Shown here in pieces: positions 1 through 9,690 of a stretch of 64,000 nt of DNA. The notes under the pieces are model-generated. The model was not told the origin of the DNA. It did no database searches and was given only the letters and a program-made list of their open reading frames with translations. Positions within the stretch are counted from its first letter, which is position 1; each line of letters opens with the position of its first letter. This DNA is from Helicobacter mastomyrinus. Lineage in GTDB: Bacteria > Campylobacterota > Campylobacteria > Campylobacterales > Helicobacteraceae. The DNA is taken from assembly GCF_039555295.1 (NCBI RefSeq), contig NZ_CP145316.1, positions 1,803,788 through 1,867,787 on the forward strand, read 5' to 3'. A program made the position numbers and the translations under genes.

Positions 1-184
1 GATGTGTGTAGAATATTTACAACCGCTTGTAGCAGAGGGTTTGCAAGATGTCGATAAGGTGTTTTATGCGGGGTTTTTTAGCCATACTTTAGAGCCGCTC
101 GCACATATTATTAAGGGCAATAGTATATTTCTAGTTGCTGCGAGAGTAGGGCAAACGCGCCTTTTGGATAATTTATGGATTTAA
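1..184 (+). CDS. panC: Pantothenate synthetase, C-terminal end (partial)
   Basis: This is the last 60 or so codons of a gene that begins before the window. The reading frame ends with the stretch VAARVGQTRLLDNLWI, which matches the conserved C-terminus of pantoate--beta-alanine ligase (usually AARVGKTRLIDN). The enzyme joins pantoate to beta-alanine with ATP in coenzyme A biosynthesis in the cytoplasm. The LEPL segment before it also fits the family's C-terminal domain. The catalytic N-terminal domain is outside the window and cannot be checked. The porin gene follows 16 bp later. Confidence 0.85.
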   Translation, partial: MCVEYLQPLVAEGLQDVDKVFYAGFFSHTLEPLAHIIKGNSIFLVAARVGQTRLLDNLWI

Positions 185-200
185 AGATAAAGGTAGGGTA

Positions 201-1445
201 ATGTATAAAAAGATGTTTTTAGCTTTGGGAATGTGGAGCAGCCTGTGGGCTTATGATAGTATTGATGATGCGCTAGAGAATGGCATTTCAAGCGGCGATA
301 TTACCTTTTATGGTAACTATACAAGCGGCGTGAAAAGCACAACAAATCCTGCTTTGAAAAATGACTTAAGCGAAGCAGGATATGCGGTAGCAAGTGTGGG
401 CTTAGCCTATCATTCTGCGTTTTGGAAGTATTTGCGTGTGGCGGTGAGCTTCCGCGCGGTAGGGACATTATATGAATATGATAAAGATTCTCAATGGAGT
501 GGAAATGCACTCTTAAACAATCCCGGACGCTATGGCACAGGTGATGCTTCAAGGGATTTTTATATGAATGACCGCACTATGCTTGGGCAATCCTATATAG
601 AATATTTTGATGGTGATACGAGCATTAGAATGGGGCGGGTGTTTGCGGATTTTGAATGGGCGGATAGGCTCATAGATGGTGTGAATATCCGCAATCGTTC
701 CTTGCCTAATACGCTCATTGAGGCATTATGGGTAAAGAGCAATGGCTATGTGCAATATAACAAAATGACAGGATTCTATAATGTTAATCCACACAATGCA
801 CTAGGGCTGACACAGGCGAGTTTTAAGTATCATATTGGCGATAAGTTTAGTCTTAAATTCTATGGTATGGCAAATCCTGAAATATTCTATGCAGCAGGAA
901 TAAAGGCAAGTGCGAGATATGAAAGTTCACAATCTTATATCGGCTTGAGCGGACATTTTACCACAAGCTTTGAGCAAACCTATGGTAGGGCAAATGGCGA
1001 GTATGGCAATGGTTATAATACCGATGTGAAAATATATGTGGGCGTCAAGGAGATGGCTGAAGCAAGTGGAGGCTTTATCGCAAGTGGCGCGAATATCGGC
1101 TGGGGGTCGCTCAATACGCTTGGCAATAGTGTGAGTCCGTTTTTTATGTGGGGTGGCAGGGCATTACTAGAGGGTGTTGATGCGAATTTATGGTATGGGA
1201 AAGTGATGTTTGCTATTGATAGAGTGAGCTTTGCAGTAGTGTATGGCAGCACGAAATTCCGCGCAATAAGCCTTAATAACATACAAAATCCTTATGACAG
1301 GATAAATGAAGTCAATCTCTTGCTTGATTTTGGCTTTACAGAACATTTAAGCGCGATTTTAAATGTGCTTAATACGCACGGGGGTGCACAGAGGTATTAT
1401 CCACATACCACAAATGTGAATCTTGGTATGAAGCTCGCATTTTAA
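201..1445 (+). CDS. Opr-type outer membrane porin
   Basis: This 414-residue protein starts with a short signal peptide (residues 1 to about 17, ending LWA). It is rich in aromatic and glycine-containing amphipathic segments and ends in a phenylalanine (GMKLAF), the usual signal for beta-barrel insertion. It resembles the Opr/OprD-like porins of Helicobacter and Campylobacter, which let small solutes cross the outer membrane. The segment with YIEYFDGDTSIRMGR, followed by an ADRLIDG stretch, is typical of that family. AGGTAGGG lies just before the ATG. The substrate cannot be told from sequence. It lies 16 bp after panC and may be co-transcribed or have its own promoter. Confidence 0.75.
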   Translation: MYKKMFLALGMWSSLWAYDSIDDALENGISSGDITFYGNYTSGVKSTTNPALKNDLSEAGYAVASVGLAYHSAFWKYLRVAVSFRAVGTLYEYDKDSQWSGNALLNNPGRYGTGDASRDFYMNDRTMLGQSYIEYFDGDTSIRMGRVFADFEWADRLIDGVNIRNRSLPNTLIEALWVKSNGYVQYNKMTGFYNVNPHNALGLTQASFKYHIGDKFSLKFYGMANPEIFYAAGIKASARYESSQSYIGLSGHFTTSFEQTYGRANGEYGNGYNTDVKIYVGVKEMAEASGGFIASGANIGWGSLNTLGNSVSPFFMWGGRALLEGVDANLWYGKVMFAIDRVSFAVVYGSTKFRAISLNNIQNPYDRINEVNLLLDFGFTEHLSAILNVLNTHGGAQRYYPHTTNVNLGMKLAF

Positions 1446-1551
1446 GTAGTTGTGCTATTTAGCATAATGAGAGAAACTTAAGAATAAATATGAATTTTAT
1501 TGACTTAAGATGCTAAAGTAAGTTAGAATATCACCTTTAGAATCTAGCAAA

Positions 1552-1597
1552 TCTTATGACATTTAGGATACACGTCTTATGACATTTAGGATACACG
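1552..1597 (+). repeat. Perfect 23-bp tandem duplication carrying the feoB ribosome site
   Basis: Two identical 23-bp units (1552-1574 and 1575-1597) follow each other without a gap and end exactly at the feoB start codon. Each unit contains TTAGGA, which in the second copy sits at ribosome-binding distance from the ATG at 1598. Each unit also contains an internal ATG (1557 and 1580). The duplication therefore copies the Shine-Dalgarno region, and unit number could alter leader length. Confidence 0.85.
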
Positions 1598-3775
1598 ATG
1601 AAAACAATTATGATTGTATGCGTAGGGCAGCCCAATGTGGGTAAAAGCTCTCTTATCAATAAAATCTGCGGAGCGCATTTAAAAGTAGGGAACTTTACTG
1701 GCGTAACCATTGAAAAACACGAGGCGCAGATAGAACACAAGGGCTATATGCTAAAAATCATCGATTTGCCCGGCACTTATTCACTGAATGATTATTCCTT
1801 TGAGGAGCGCGTAACACGGCAGTTTTTAGAAAATGAAAAATATGATGTAATCCTTAATGTAGCAGATTCTACGAATTTGGAGCGGTGCTTATTCCTTAGC
1901 ACACAGCTTTTGGAGCTGCATACACCTATGTGCTTGGCACTTAATATGAGTGATGAGGCAAAAAAAGAGGGAATCCACATTGACACGCAGATTTTAGGTA
2001 GCATACTTGGCGTGGAATGCGTGAGCGTATCGGCATTTTATGGTGAGAATATGGATATGCTGCTTGATACACTCATCAAGGTAGCTACACAAGATTCAAA
2101 GTCAAATAAGCGCGTATATGCAGACTTTTTAGAAAATGAAATTTTAGCATTGGAAGATTTTCTTAGTCAAAAGCATTATGATGAGGTGGAGCAGCTAATA
2201 AAGCAGGGACGTAAGGATATACAAAATATGCGCGATGTGGCTATTAAGCTTTTAAAGCAGGATAATGCGCTAAGTAAGGCATTGCACGATAAGGGCTGTT
2301 GGGGTGAGATAAGTGCTTTTGCCCAAAAATGCATTAATAAGCTCTATACACAAAGTGGGGAAAAAAATGTGCGAGATATTTTTAATAATGATGTTCTTGG
2401 TTTCGCAAAGGGCGCAAGTATGGAATCTAGCCATCTAAGTGCGGAAAAGAGAGTGTCCCTCACGCAAAGGATAGATGACATTTTGCTTAATAAGTATCTA
2501 GGCATACCTATATTTTTGTTGTTGATGTGGGCTTTGTTTCAGCTTACATTTTATTTGGGAGAGTTTCCTAAGGAGTGGATTGAAGATAGTATGCAGATGT
2601 TTGGGGAATGGGTGGAGGAGCATCTACCCTATGAGTTTTTGGCTTCTTTGCTCTCTGGTGGGGTTATCGCGGGGGTTGGAGCGGTTTTAAGTTTTCTACC
2701 TCATATTTTGATACTCTTTTTTGGAATCGTGCTATTAGAAAGTACGGGATATATGGCACGTGTGGCGTTTTTGCTCGATGGATTCTTTCATAAGTTTGGT
2801 TTGCACGGGAAAAGCTTTATCCCGCTTGTAACAGGCTTTGGCTGCTCTGTCCCAGCATTTATGAGCGCAAGAATGTTAAAAAACCGCAATGATAGAATGC
2901 TCACACTCTTTATTATTAACTTTATGAGCTGTGGCGCGAGGCTACCTGTTTATACGCTTTTTATCGGAGCGTTTTTTGCTCCGCAGGTGGCGGGTAATGT
3001 TCTCTATGGTGTGTATATCTTTGGCGCATTGGTGGGGCTATGTATGGCAAAGATTCTTAAACTCACAGCGTTTAGTGGGGATGATGAGCCATTTGTGATG
3101 GAAATGCCTAAGTATCGCTTGCCAAGTGCGCGGCTTGTGGCTTTTGGTATATGGCATAAGGCGATGGGATATGTGAAAAAAGCCGGGACATATATTCTCC
3201 TTGCTTCTGTGATTATTTGGGTAGGGACACAATTCCCTAAGAATCCAGCTCTAGAAGCGCAAATGAGTCAATCTGTAGAAACACTAGAGGAGCGTATGGA
3301 GGAAGCAAATGATGAGGAAAGGGAGGCATTGCAAGAACAGATTGATGAGATAGAGCATAATTATCAGGCGGCATTAGTGGAGCAAAGCTATCTAGGGCGT
3401 ATAGGACAGTTTATACAGCCTGTGTTTATACCTATGGATTTTGATTGGAAGCTTTCAGTGTCGCTTCTTAATGGGCTTTTGGCAAAGGAGATGATTATCT
3501 CAAGTATGGGAGTGTTGTATGCACTTGGCAATGATATAGATGAGAATAATGACATGCCTTTACGCGATATATTGCGGGAGTATATTTCTCTGCCCACAGC
3601 TATTGCTTTTATTTTGTTTATTATGTTTTATAATCCCTGTTTTGCCTCAAGCATTGTCTTTGGCAAGGAGGCAGGTGGAAAGCGATATATTGCATATTTG
3701 TTTCTTTTTACAAGTGTGGTGTCATATATCTTTGCCCTTGTAGGATATAACATTGCGCGGTGGATTGTAGAGTAG
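1598..3775 (+). CDS. feoB: Ferrous iron transporter FeoB
   Basis: This 725-residue protein is the Fe(II) uptake permease of the inner membrane. The N-terminal G-protein domain shows the P-loop GQPNVGKS at residues 10-17, the G3 motif DLPGTYS at 56-62 and an NMSDEAKKEG stretch at the G4 position (NxxD). A helical GDI-like linker follows (about 165-290). The C-terminal half (from about 295) holds hydrophobic segments including the two gate regions; the cysteine-containing segments VTGFGCSVPAF and FMSCGARLPVY are typical of FeoB. Length is close to the usual 640-770. The start was chosen because the P-loop is only ten residues in and AGGA lies 6 nt before the ATG. No feoA is adjacent, as in H. 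pylori, where feoB also stands alone. Confidence 0.95.
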   Translation: MKTIMIVCVGQPNVGKSSLINKICGAHLKVGNFTGVTIEKHEAQIEHKGYMLKIIDLPGTYSLNDYSFEERVTRQFLENEKYDVILNVADSTNLERCLFLSTQLLELHTPMCLALNMSDEAKKEGIHIDTQILGSILGVECVSVSAFYGENMDMLLDTLIKVATQDSKSNKRVYADFLENEILALEDFLSQKHYDEVEQLIKQGRKDIQNMRDVAIKLLKQDNALSKALHDKGCWGEISAFAQKCINKLYTQSGEKNVRDIFNNDVLGFAKGASMESSHLSAEKRVSLTQRIDDILLNKYLGIPIFLLLMWALFQLTFYLGEFPKEWIEDSMQMFGEWVEEHLPYEFLASLLSGGVIAGVGAVLSFLPHILILFFGIVLLESTGYMARVAFLLDGFFHKFGLHGKSFIPLVTGFGCSVPAFMSARMLKNRNDRMLTLFIINFMSCGARLPVYTLFIGAFFAPQVAGNVLYGVYIFGALVGLCMAKILKLTAFSGDDEPFVMEMPKYRLPSARLVAFGIWHKAMGYVKKAGTYILLASVIIWVGTQFPKNPALEAQMSQSVETLEERMEEANDEEREALQEQIDEIEHNYQAALVEQSYLGRIGQFIQPVFIPMDFDWKLSVSLLNGLLAKEMIISSMGVLYALGNDIDENNDMPLRDILREYISLPTAIAFILFIMFYNPCFASSIVFGKEAGGKRYIAYLFLFTSVVSYIFALVGYNIARWIVE

Positions 3776-3980
3776 GGTATTGTTCAATCACTTTTGAATA
3801 ACAAATAAAACAAAGCTTTTTTCATTTTGTAAGGGATAATTTTCCATCATTTAGGAGTTTATACTCAAGTTTTGGAATGCTAAAGGGCAGTGGAATGGCT
3901 GATGTATTGTATAAACGTATTTAAAAAACTAGCATATAATTTGTGGTTCTTAAGATTGTATATGAGTTAAAGGAGAGCAG
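3776..3980. other. Intergenic region between feoB and the metal efflux operon
   Basis: This stretch of about 200 bases holds no gene. It must contain the promoter of the following efflux operon, but I do not see an unambiguous -35/-10 pair. The last bases (AAAGGAGAGCAG before 3981) form a clear ribosome-binding site. In H. pylori the crdA promoter is controlled by the copper-responsive two-component system CrdRS; no such genes lie nearby. Confidence 0.5.
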
Positions 3981-4373
3981 ATGCGTGTATTTCAAATGTC
4001 TAAAAAATGGCTTGTTGTAGTCTTTATGTGTGTGTTTAGCGTATGTATGGCGAGTGCTTTTGATAAAGAAATCACACATAAGGATTTTGCGATTACCTTC
4101 TCAAGTGCTAAAAACTTCACTGCGGGGCAAAATAATTTTGAAGTCGTAATCAAAAAAGATGGTAAGGTAATTAAGCCCACAGAGCTTAAGATAACTTTTG
4201 GTATGCCTGAAATGTCCGGTATGCCAAAGATGACCGAAGAGGCGCAAATGAGTGCAAGTGGTGATAAGTTTAGTGGAGTGGTGAGCTTCCCGCACGGGGG
4301 GACTTGGCAGATTAGAATCATATTTATCGTTGATGGCACTAAATATCAAGCAAAAAGCAGTATTGATTTTTAA
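3981..4373 (+). CDS. crdA: CrdA-like periplasmic copper-resistance protein (YtkA-like domain)
   Basis: This 130-residue protein has a signal peptide (about 1-26, ending MASA) and one small beta-rich domain. It contains a methionine-rich segment, GMPEMSGMPKMTEEAQM, at roughly residues 74-90, suited to binding Cu(I). It ends with WQIRIIFIVDGTKYQAKSSIDF, typical of YtkA/FixH-like domains. It is first in a four-gene unit, the same arrangement as H. pylori crdA-crdB-czcB-czcA (HP1326-HP1329). By analogy it would bind copper in the periplasm and help export it. The gap to the next gene is 2 bp, so translation is probably coupled. The name rests on gene order and the Met-rich motif. Confidence 0.75.
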   Translation: MRVFQMSKKWLVVVFMCVFSVCMASAFDKEITHKDFAITFSSAKNFTAGQNNFEVVIKKDGKVIKPTELKITFGMPEMSGMPKMTEEAQMSASGDKFSGVVSFPHGGTWQIRIIFIVDGTKYQAKSSIDF

Positions 4374-4375
4374 TT

Positions 4376-5611
4376 GTGATAAAAATGCGTTATGCTCCTT
4401 TGATTCTTGCTCTCGCGTTCTTTATGCTAAGTGCCTTAAATGCAGGAGAGAGTCTCACGGAGGAGTTTAGCGCGCTCTTGCAAAATGAGCTTAGTAAGAA
4501 TGAAAAGATAAAGCAGCTCGAATATGAAATACAGGCTTTAGAACATCAATCTAGAGCAGAATCTAAATGGGATAACCCTAGCCTTAGCTTTGGAATGAGT
4601 AATGCCCAAGTGCCTACGCCGCTTAACCTTAGCGCAAATGATATGCAAAATATTTTTGTGAGTGTGGGGCAGAATCTTGATATTAATGCTAAAAGGAATC
4701 TGCAAGGCACAATCACTCGTAAACAATCCAATATCAAGCTCCTTGAGCTTAAATCTTTGAAAAATCAATACATACTTTCTATGCTTATAGAATCTATTAA
4801 CGTTAAGAAAAATCAGCAGATTCTTGTCTTTACCCAAGATGCGATTAAGAATCTTGATGTGCTTATGGCGAGTTTGCACAAATCAAGTAACTTTAACCCC
4901 TTGCAGCTTAATAAGCTTAATCTCCTAAAAGCAAAGCTACAAATCAAGCAAAATGATATACAAAACCAACTACAAACATCGCATATTGTTATAAGCGAAG
5001 TGAGTTTTGAACATACAACCAATCTCACGCCACCTACGCCTGATGAAAAGGCTTTAAAATCTGTCCAAAGGGCAGATTTTATAAAAGATATTTTGCAAAA
5101 TAATTATGAGATTCAAATCGCCCTTTTGCGCGATAGTATCGCAAAAGATTCTCTTAATCTTGCCAAAAAGTCCTATATTGGAGATTTAACTATAAGTGGT
5201 AGTTATATGTATCGTGTCTCAAAGCCTGATATGTTTGCCCTCTCACTCTCTATCCCACTGCCTATTTATGGCAAAGAAAGGCAGCTTGTCAAGCAGGGTA
5301 GCTATGAAAATATGCTTTCCCAAAGCGGCATTGCAGAGATGCAAAATACTATCAAGCACACAGCCTTTAATCTCCAAGCTAAACTCACAAATTTGCAGGA
5401 AAATCTTAAACTTATTGAGGATACTTTGTTGCCCTCAAATCAAAAAATAAGTAATCTCTACAAGCACCACTCCACAAGCCAAAGTAGTGCATTTTTAGAG
5501 TTTTATAATGCAATGAATGATGAGATTGATACACATATCTTGCGTTTAGAGATGCTCGCTCAAATGTATATTGCATATTGGAATCTTAGAAGCCTTAAAG
5601 GGGAGATATGA
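4376..5611 (+). CDS. crdB: TolC-family outer membrane efflux protein (CrdB-like)
   Basis: This protein of about 410 residues begins with a signal peptide (MRYAPLILALAFFMLSALNA) and is followed by long alternating helical segments such as NELSKNEKIKQLEYEIQALEHQSRAES. The segment WDNPSLSFGMSN near residue 62 is typical of CzcC/CusC-type TolC channels. It would form the outer membrane duct of the tripartite pump encoded by the operon. A GTG at 4376 and an ATG at 4385 are both possible starts; the ATG gives a cleaner signal peptide. It overlaps the next gene by 4 bp (ATGA). It corresponds by position and type to H. pylori HP1327. Confidence 0.82.
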   Translation: MIKMRYAPLILALAFFMLSALNAGESLTEEFSALLQNELSKNEKIKQLEYEIQALEHQSRAESKWDNPSLSFGMSNAQVPTPLNLSANDMQNIFVSVGQNLDINAKRNLQGTITRKQSNIKLLELKSLKNQYILSMLIESINVKKNQQILVFTQDAIKNLDVLMASLHKSSNFNPLQLNKLNLLKAKLQIKQNDIQNQLQTSHIVISEVSFEHTTNLTPPTPDEKALKSVQRADFIKDILQNNYEIQIALLRDSIAKDSLNLAKKSYIGDLTISGSYMYRVSKPDMFALSLSIPLPIYGKERQLVKQGSYENMLSQSGIAEMQNTIKHTAFNLQAKLTNLQENLKLIEDTLLPSNQKISNLYKHHSTSQSSAFLEFYNAMNDEIDTHILRLEMLAQMYIAYWNLRSLKGEI

Positions 5612-6570
5612 AGCTTACATTTATATGTGCCATTGTGTTGGCAAGTGTGTTTGCAATGGCGGCTCAAAAGCCTCAAGCGGTATTTAGCATACCTACCATT
5701 AGCCCGAAAAAGCAAAATATCGCACAAATCAAACAATATTATGCCACTATTAGCGCTGATGAAAGCCGCAATATAAGCCTTAGTGTGCGGGTAGATGGCT
5801 TCATACAAAAGCTTTTTGTGGATAAGATTTATACACAAGTAGCAAAAGGAGAGCCGCTTTTTTCACTGTATTCAGCAGAGCTAATTGATGCACAAAGCGA
5901 GTTTCTAGCTACAAGAAACAGGCTTTCAAATGAAAAATTAGCACTTTTAGGCGTGGATTCTAAAGAGATTGATAAGATAGCAAAAACGCATAAGATTCTT
6001 AATGAAGTAACATTTTATGCACCTATTGATGGCGTAGTCTTTACAAAAAATGTGAATGTGGGAAGTGGCGTCAAAAAGGGCGATGAGGTGTTTAGAATCA
6101 TCAACCTTGATAAAGTGTGGGCGATAGCGAGTATTAATCAAGAGGATTTAGCATTTTTAAAAGCAAGTAGCACGAAGGCATATATAATGTTTGAAGGCAA
6201 TAGTGAAAAAATCCCTGCAGAGCTTGAAATGGTGTATCCGCAGGTGAGTGAGGGCTTTTTAAAAGCGCGTTTTGTGATAGATAATGCTAAGGGTGATATT
6301 TTCCCTGATATGTTTGCCTATGTGTTTATAGAATCTCCTGCTACCCAGAGGCTGACATTACCAAGTAATGCCGTGCTTTACAAGGATAGGAAGTATTTTG
6401 TGTTTGTGGAGGATGATGGGGCATTTTTACCCCAAGAAGTGGAGGCTAAACGCATTATGGGCACGAAGTTTTATGAGATTTTAAGTGGGGTAGATGAAAG
6501 TCAAAAAGTCGCTCAAAATGCGCTGTTTATTTTGGATTCTGATGCGCAAAATAATGGAGATTATGAGTGA
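5608..6570 (+). CDS. czcB: Membrane fusion protein of an RND metal efflux pump
   Basis: This 320-residue protein has an N-terminal signal peptide (about 1-18, ending AMA). A lipoyl/barrel-sandwich half motif (VRVDGFIQKLFVDKIYTQV, about 51-70) follows, then a short helical hairpin and the second half (FYAPIDGVVFTKNVNVGSGV, about 136-155). This order is that of periplasmic adaptor proteins (HlyD/CusB type). It links the inner membrane RND pump to the TolC-like channel. It lies between the two and overlaps both by 4 bp, so the three components are translationally coupled. Equivalent to H. pylori HP1328. The metal specificity (Cu, or Zn/Cd/Ni) is not shown by the adaptor itself. Confidence 0.85.
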   Translation: MKLTFICAIVLASVFAMAAQKPQAVFSIPTISPKKQNIAQIKQYYATISADESRNISLSVRVDGFIQKLFVDKIYTQVAKGEPLFSLYSAELIDAQSEFLATRNRLSNEKLALLGVDSKEIDKIAKTHKILNEVTFYAPIDGVVFTKNVNVGSGVKKGDEVFRIINLDKVWAIASINQEDLAFLKASSTKAYIMFEGNSEKIPAELEMVYPQVSEGFLKARFVIDNAKGDIFPDMFAYVFIESPATQRLTLPSNAVLYKDRKYFVFVEDDGAFLPQEVEAKRIMGTKFYEILSGVDESQKVAQNALFILDSDAQNNGDYE

Positions 6571-9500
6571 TAAATCATATTATTGTATGGAGCGTGAGAA
6601 ACAAGCTCATCGTACTTTTAGCGGTTTTTTTACTCACTTTGCTTTCACTCTATTTTTTACAAAAGCTAAGGCTTGATGCGCTGCCGGATTTAACGCCACC
6701 TCAAGTCATCGTGCAAGTAGATTTCCCTAATCAAAGTGCGAAAATTATCGAGGAACAAGTAACTTATCCGCTTACAAGCTCCCTTATGGCAATTGCTAAC
6801 GTGGAGAGTGTGCGGGGGATTTCAGGTTATGAGAATGCACTCATTTATGTGATTTTTAAGGATAAGACGGATTTGTATTGGGCGCGAAGTCGCGTTTTAG
6901 AGCAATTAGCCCAAGTGAGCAATCTTCCACCGAATGCGAAAATTGCCTTGGGGAGCGATTCTACAAGTGTGGGTTGGGCGTATCAATATGCCCTTATTAG
7001 CAAGACAAAGGATTTAGCAGAGTTAAGGAGTTTGCAGGATTTTTATTACAAATATGCACTACTAGGTATTGATGGAGTGAGTGAGGTCGCTACTATCGGG
7101 GGCTTTAGGCAAAATTATGAAATCACATTAGATAATGCAAAGCTTGTGCGCTATGATGTGGATTTAGCGGAAGTAACTGCTGCGGTGGCCAGGGCGAATA
7201 ATGAGAGTGGGGGAGGTGTGATATTTGAAGCGGGATTTGAGAAGATTATCCGCGCAAATGGCTATATCAAGGGCATTGAGGATTTAGAAAATATTGTCAT
7301 TAGAGTGATAGATTCTACACCATTGCGCGTGAGTGATGTCGCTTCTGTGCGACTTGTCCCCGCACCTCGTAGGGGGTCTGCGGATTTAAATGGGCAGGGG
7401 GAAGTAGTCGGCGGGATTGTGATGGTAAAATATGGCGGTAATACCTATGACACCTTGCAGAGAATCAAAGAGAAAATTGCACATCTCAATCAAAGTCATA
7501 ATGAAGTACAGATTCAAAGCGTGTATGATAGGAGTGAGCTTATCCAAAAGGCGATTTTTCATCTCTTGGGGACATTGCTTGAGGAGAGTGTTATTGTTTT
7601 GCTTGTGAGTGCGGTATTTTTGCTGCATTTTAGAAGTGCGCTTATTATCATTGTTACTTTGCCGCTATGTGTGCTGTATAGCTTTTTACTGATGGCGATT
7701 TTTGGGATAGAATCTAGTATTATGAGTTTAGGGGGTATTGCTATTGCTATTGGGGCGATGGTCGATGCGGCGATAGTGATGATAGAAAATGCACATAAGA
7801 ATCTCGCCCATAAGCCTGTATATACTGAATATGAGAGAAGGGAGACAATCCTTAAAAGCGCACAGCAGGTAGGTGCATCTGTATTTTTTGCTTTGATTAT
7901 TATTGTCGTGTCTTTTCTACCTATTTTTGCTTTAAGCGGACAGGAGGAGCGACTTTTTACGCCCTTAGCCTTTACTAAAACCTTTGCTATGCTTATTGGG
8001 GCGTTGCTCTCTATCACTATCGTGCCTATTTTAATGCTAATATGTATCAAGGGTAAGATTATCCCTGAAGATAAAAATGTGATCAATACCTTTTTTATCC
8101 GCATTTATGAGAAAGCACTCACTTTTGCATTAAAAATCAAATGGATATTTTTAGCTCTGTGTTTATTATTTTTAAGCCTTTTGTATGTGATATATAAACA
8201 TCTCAATTGGGAATTTATGCCTCAAATCAATGAGGGTGTGGTGATGTATATGCCTGTGAGTCATGTATCGATGAATATACAAACAGGCTTAGCCTATCTC
8301 AAAAAGGTAGATTCTATACTTTATAGCTTTGATGAAGTGGAGCTTGTCTTTGGCAAGGTGGGGAGAGCAAATACAAGCACAGACCCAGCACCCCTGTCTA
8401 TGCTAGAAGTGTATGTGCATTTAAAGCCACAATCACAATGGCAGGAGAAAATCTCTTATGCGCAGCTACGCGATAAGTTTGAGGATGCTTTGCAGATTGC
8501 GGGGCTTACGAACTCTTGGACTTATCCTATACGCGGACGCACAGATATGCTTTTAACCGGCATTCGCACACCTTTAGGGATTAAGCTTTATGGGAATGAT
8601 AGAAAGATATTGCAAGATGTATCTTTACAGATAGAATCTCGCCTTAAAACCCTAGAACAAACACTCTCTGTCTTTGCAGAGAGGGCAAATAGCGGGTATT
8701 ATGTGGATTTAAATATCAATGATGAGAAATTAGCTCGATATGGGCTATCAAAAGAAAAGATATTTAATGTCCTTAATTCCGCGCTAGGGGGTATTGAAAT
8801 TACAAGGCAGATTAATGGCGTGGAGAATTATCCTATTTCTGTGCGTTTGCAAGATGTGCAGAGAAATGATATTGAATCTATCAAAGAAATTTTTGTCAAA
8901 ACTAACTTTGGATTCCGTCCTTTAGGGAGTTTGGTAGATGTGGAGTATGTGAATGCACCTATGGAGCTAAAGAGTGAAAAGGGCTTGGGGGTGAATTTTA
9001 TCTATATCACGCCTAAGTATAATGTAAGTGCAAAGATATACAAGGAGCTTGCTACGCAAGCTTTAAGCGATATTGAGTTGCCTAATGGGTACTATTATGA
9101 ATTTAGCGGGGAGAGCGAGTATCTGCAAAAGGCGCTTGATACATTAAGCTACATCGTGCCTTTAAGTATATTTGCGATTTTTATTTTGATTTTTTTAGCC
9201 TTAAGACATTGGGGTTATACCTTGCTTTGCTTTTTGACATTGCCTTTTGCGATTTTAGGGGGATTTGTGATGATGGAGATACTAGGTTATAACCTTAGCA
9301 TAGCCGGTATTGTGGGGTTATTGGCATTGCTTGGGATTGCGGCTGAAACAAGCATTGTGATGTTGCTCTATTTACAGCAAAGCTACAAAGATACGCAAAG
9401 CATTGCCCAATACATTACGATAGAAAGCTTGAAATCGTGCGTGATGAGAGGCGCGGCACAAAGAGTGCGCCCAAAACTAATGACGGCAATAAGCATTATC

Positions 9501-9671
9501 GCTTCTTTAATGCCTATTATGTATGCTCAAGGTGTGGGAAGCGAGATAATGAAAGCCATTGCAGCACCTATGCTAGGAGGAATGATAACAAGTGCACTTT
9601 TGACACTTTTTATTATACCGATATGCTTTTATTTGATGATATTGAAAAAGGAGGGATTCTCTTTGTCCTAG
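6567..9671 (+). CDS. czcA: RND heavy-metal efflux transporter (CzcA/CusA family)
   Basis: This 1034-residue inner membrane protein has the RND layout: a transmembrane helix at about 12-30, a large periplasmic domain, six helices (about 335-530), a second periplasmic domain and a C-terminal helix bundle (about 860-1030). The proton-relay acid of heavy-metal RND pumps is visible as Asp400 in AMVDAAIVMIENAH, and GIAAETSIVM (Glu927) matches the equivalent motif in the second half. It would expel Cu(I) or divalent metals using proton influx, with the two preceding gene products. It starts with GTG inside the end of czcB (4-bp overlap). Equivalent to H. pylori HP1329. Its stop codon lies in a terminator loop (9656-9682). 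Confidence 0.9.
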   Translation: MINHIIVWSVRNKLIVLLAVFLLTLLSLYFLQKLRLDALPDLTPPQVIVQVDFPNQSAKIIEEQVTYPLTSSLMAIANVESVRGISGYENALIYVIFKDKTDLYWARSRVLEQLAQVSNLPPNAKIALGSDSTSVGWAYQYALISKTKDLAELRSLQDFYYKYALLGIDGVSEVATIGGFRQNYEITLDNAKLVRYDVDLAEVTAAVARANNESGGGVIFEAGFEKIIRANGYIKGIEDLENIVIRVIDSTPLRVSDVASVRLVPAPRRGSADLNGQGEVVGGIVMVKYGGNTYDTLQRIKEKIAHLNQSHNEVQIQSVYDRSELIQKAIFHLLGTLLEESVIVLLVSAVFLLHFRSALIIIVTLPLCVLYSFLLMAIFGIESSIMSLGGIAIAIGAMVDAAIVMIENAHKNLAHKPVYTEYERRETILKSAQQVGASVFFALIIIVVSFLPIFALSGQEERLFTPLAFTKTFAMLIGALLSITIVPILMLICIKGKIIPEDKNVINTFFIRIYEKALTFALKIKWIFLALCLLFLSLLYVIYKHLNWEFMPQINEGVVMYMPVSHVSMNIQTGLAYLKKVDSILYSFDEVELVFGKVGRANTSTDPAPLSMLEVYVHLKPQSQWQEKISYAQLRDKFEDALQIAGLTNSWTYPIRGRTDMLLTGIRTPLGIKLYGNDRKILQDVSLQIESRLKTLEQTLSVFAERANSGYYVDLNINDEKLARYGLSKEKIFNVLNSALGGIEITRQINGVENYPISVRLQDVQRNDIESIKEIFVKTNFGFRPLGSLVDVEYVNAPMELKSEKGLGVNFIYITPKYNVSAKIYKELATQALSDIELPNGYYYEFSGESEYLQKALDTLSYIVPLSIFAIFILIFLALRHWGYTLLCFLTLPFAILGGFVMMEILGYNLSIAGIVGLLALLGIAAETSIVMLLYLQQSYKDTQSIAQYITIESLKSCVMRGAAQRVRPKLMTAISIIASLMPIMYAQGVGSEIMKAIAAPMLGGMITSALLTLFIIPICFYLMILKKEGFSLS

Positions 9672-9682
9672 ACAAAGAGAAT
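9656..9682. terminator. Hairpin terminator whose loop holds the czcA stop codon
   Basis: A perfect 12-bp inverted repeat (9656-9667 and 9671-9682) encloses a 3-base loop, CTA. The czcA stop codon TAG (9669-9671) straddles the loop and the first base of the right arm. A run of five T follows at 9688-9692. On the other strand the hairpin is followed by a C/T-rich run ending in TTTTT, so it can also serve the convergent DUF1104 gene. Confidence 0.75.
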
Positions 9683-9690
9683 GAAAGTTT

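Noticed and set aside
1446-1597. feoA gene upstream of feoB
   Set aside because: No SH3-like small open frame is present; only the 23-bp duplication and AT-rich DNA are seen.
7559-8104. 181-codon open frame on the minus strand inside the RND pump gene
   Set aside because: It mirrors the strongly conserved czcA coding strand, has no ribosome site and no family features.
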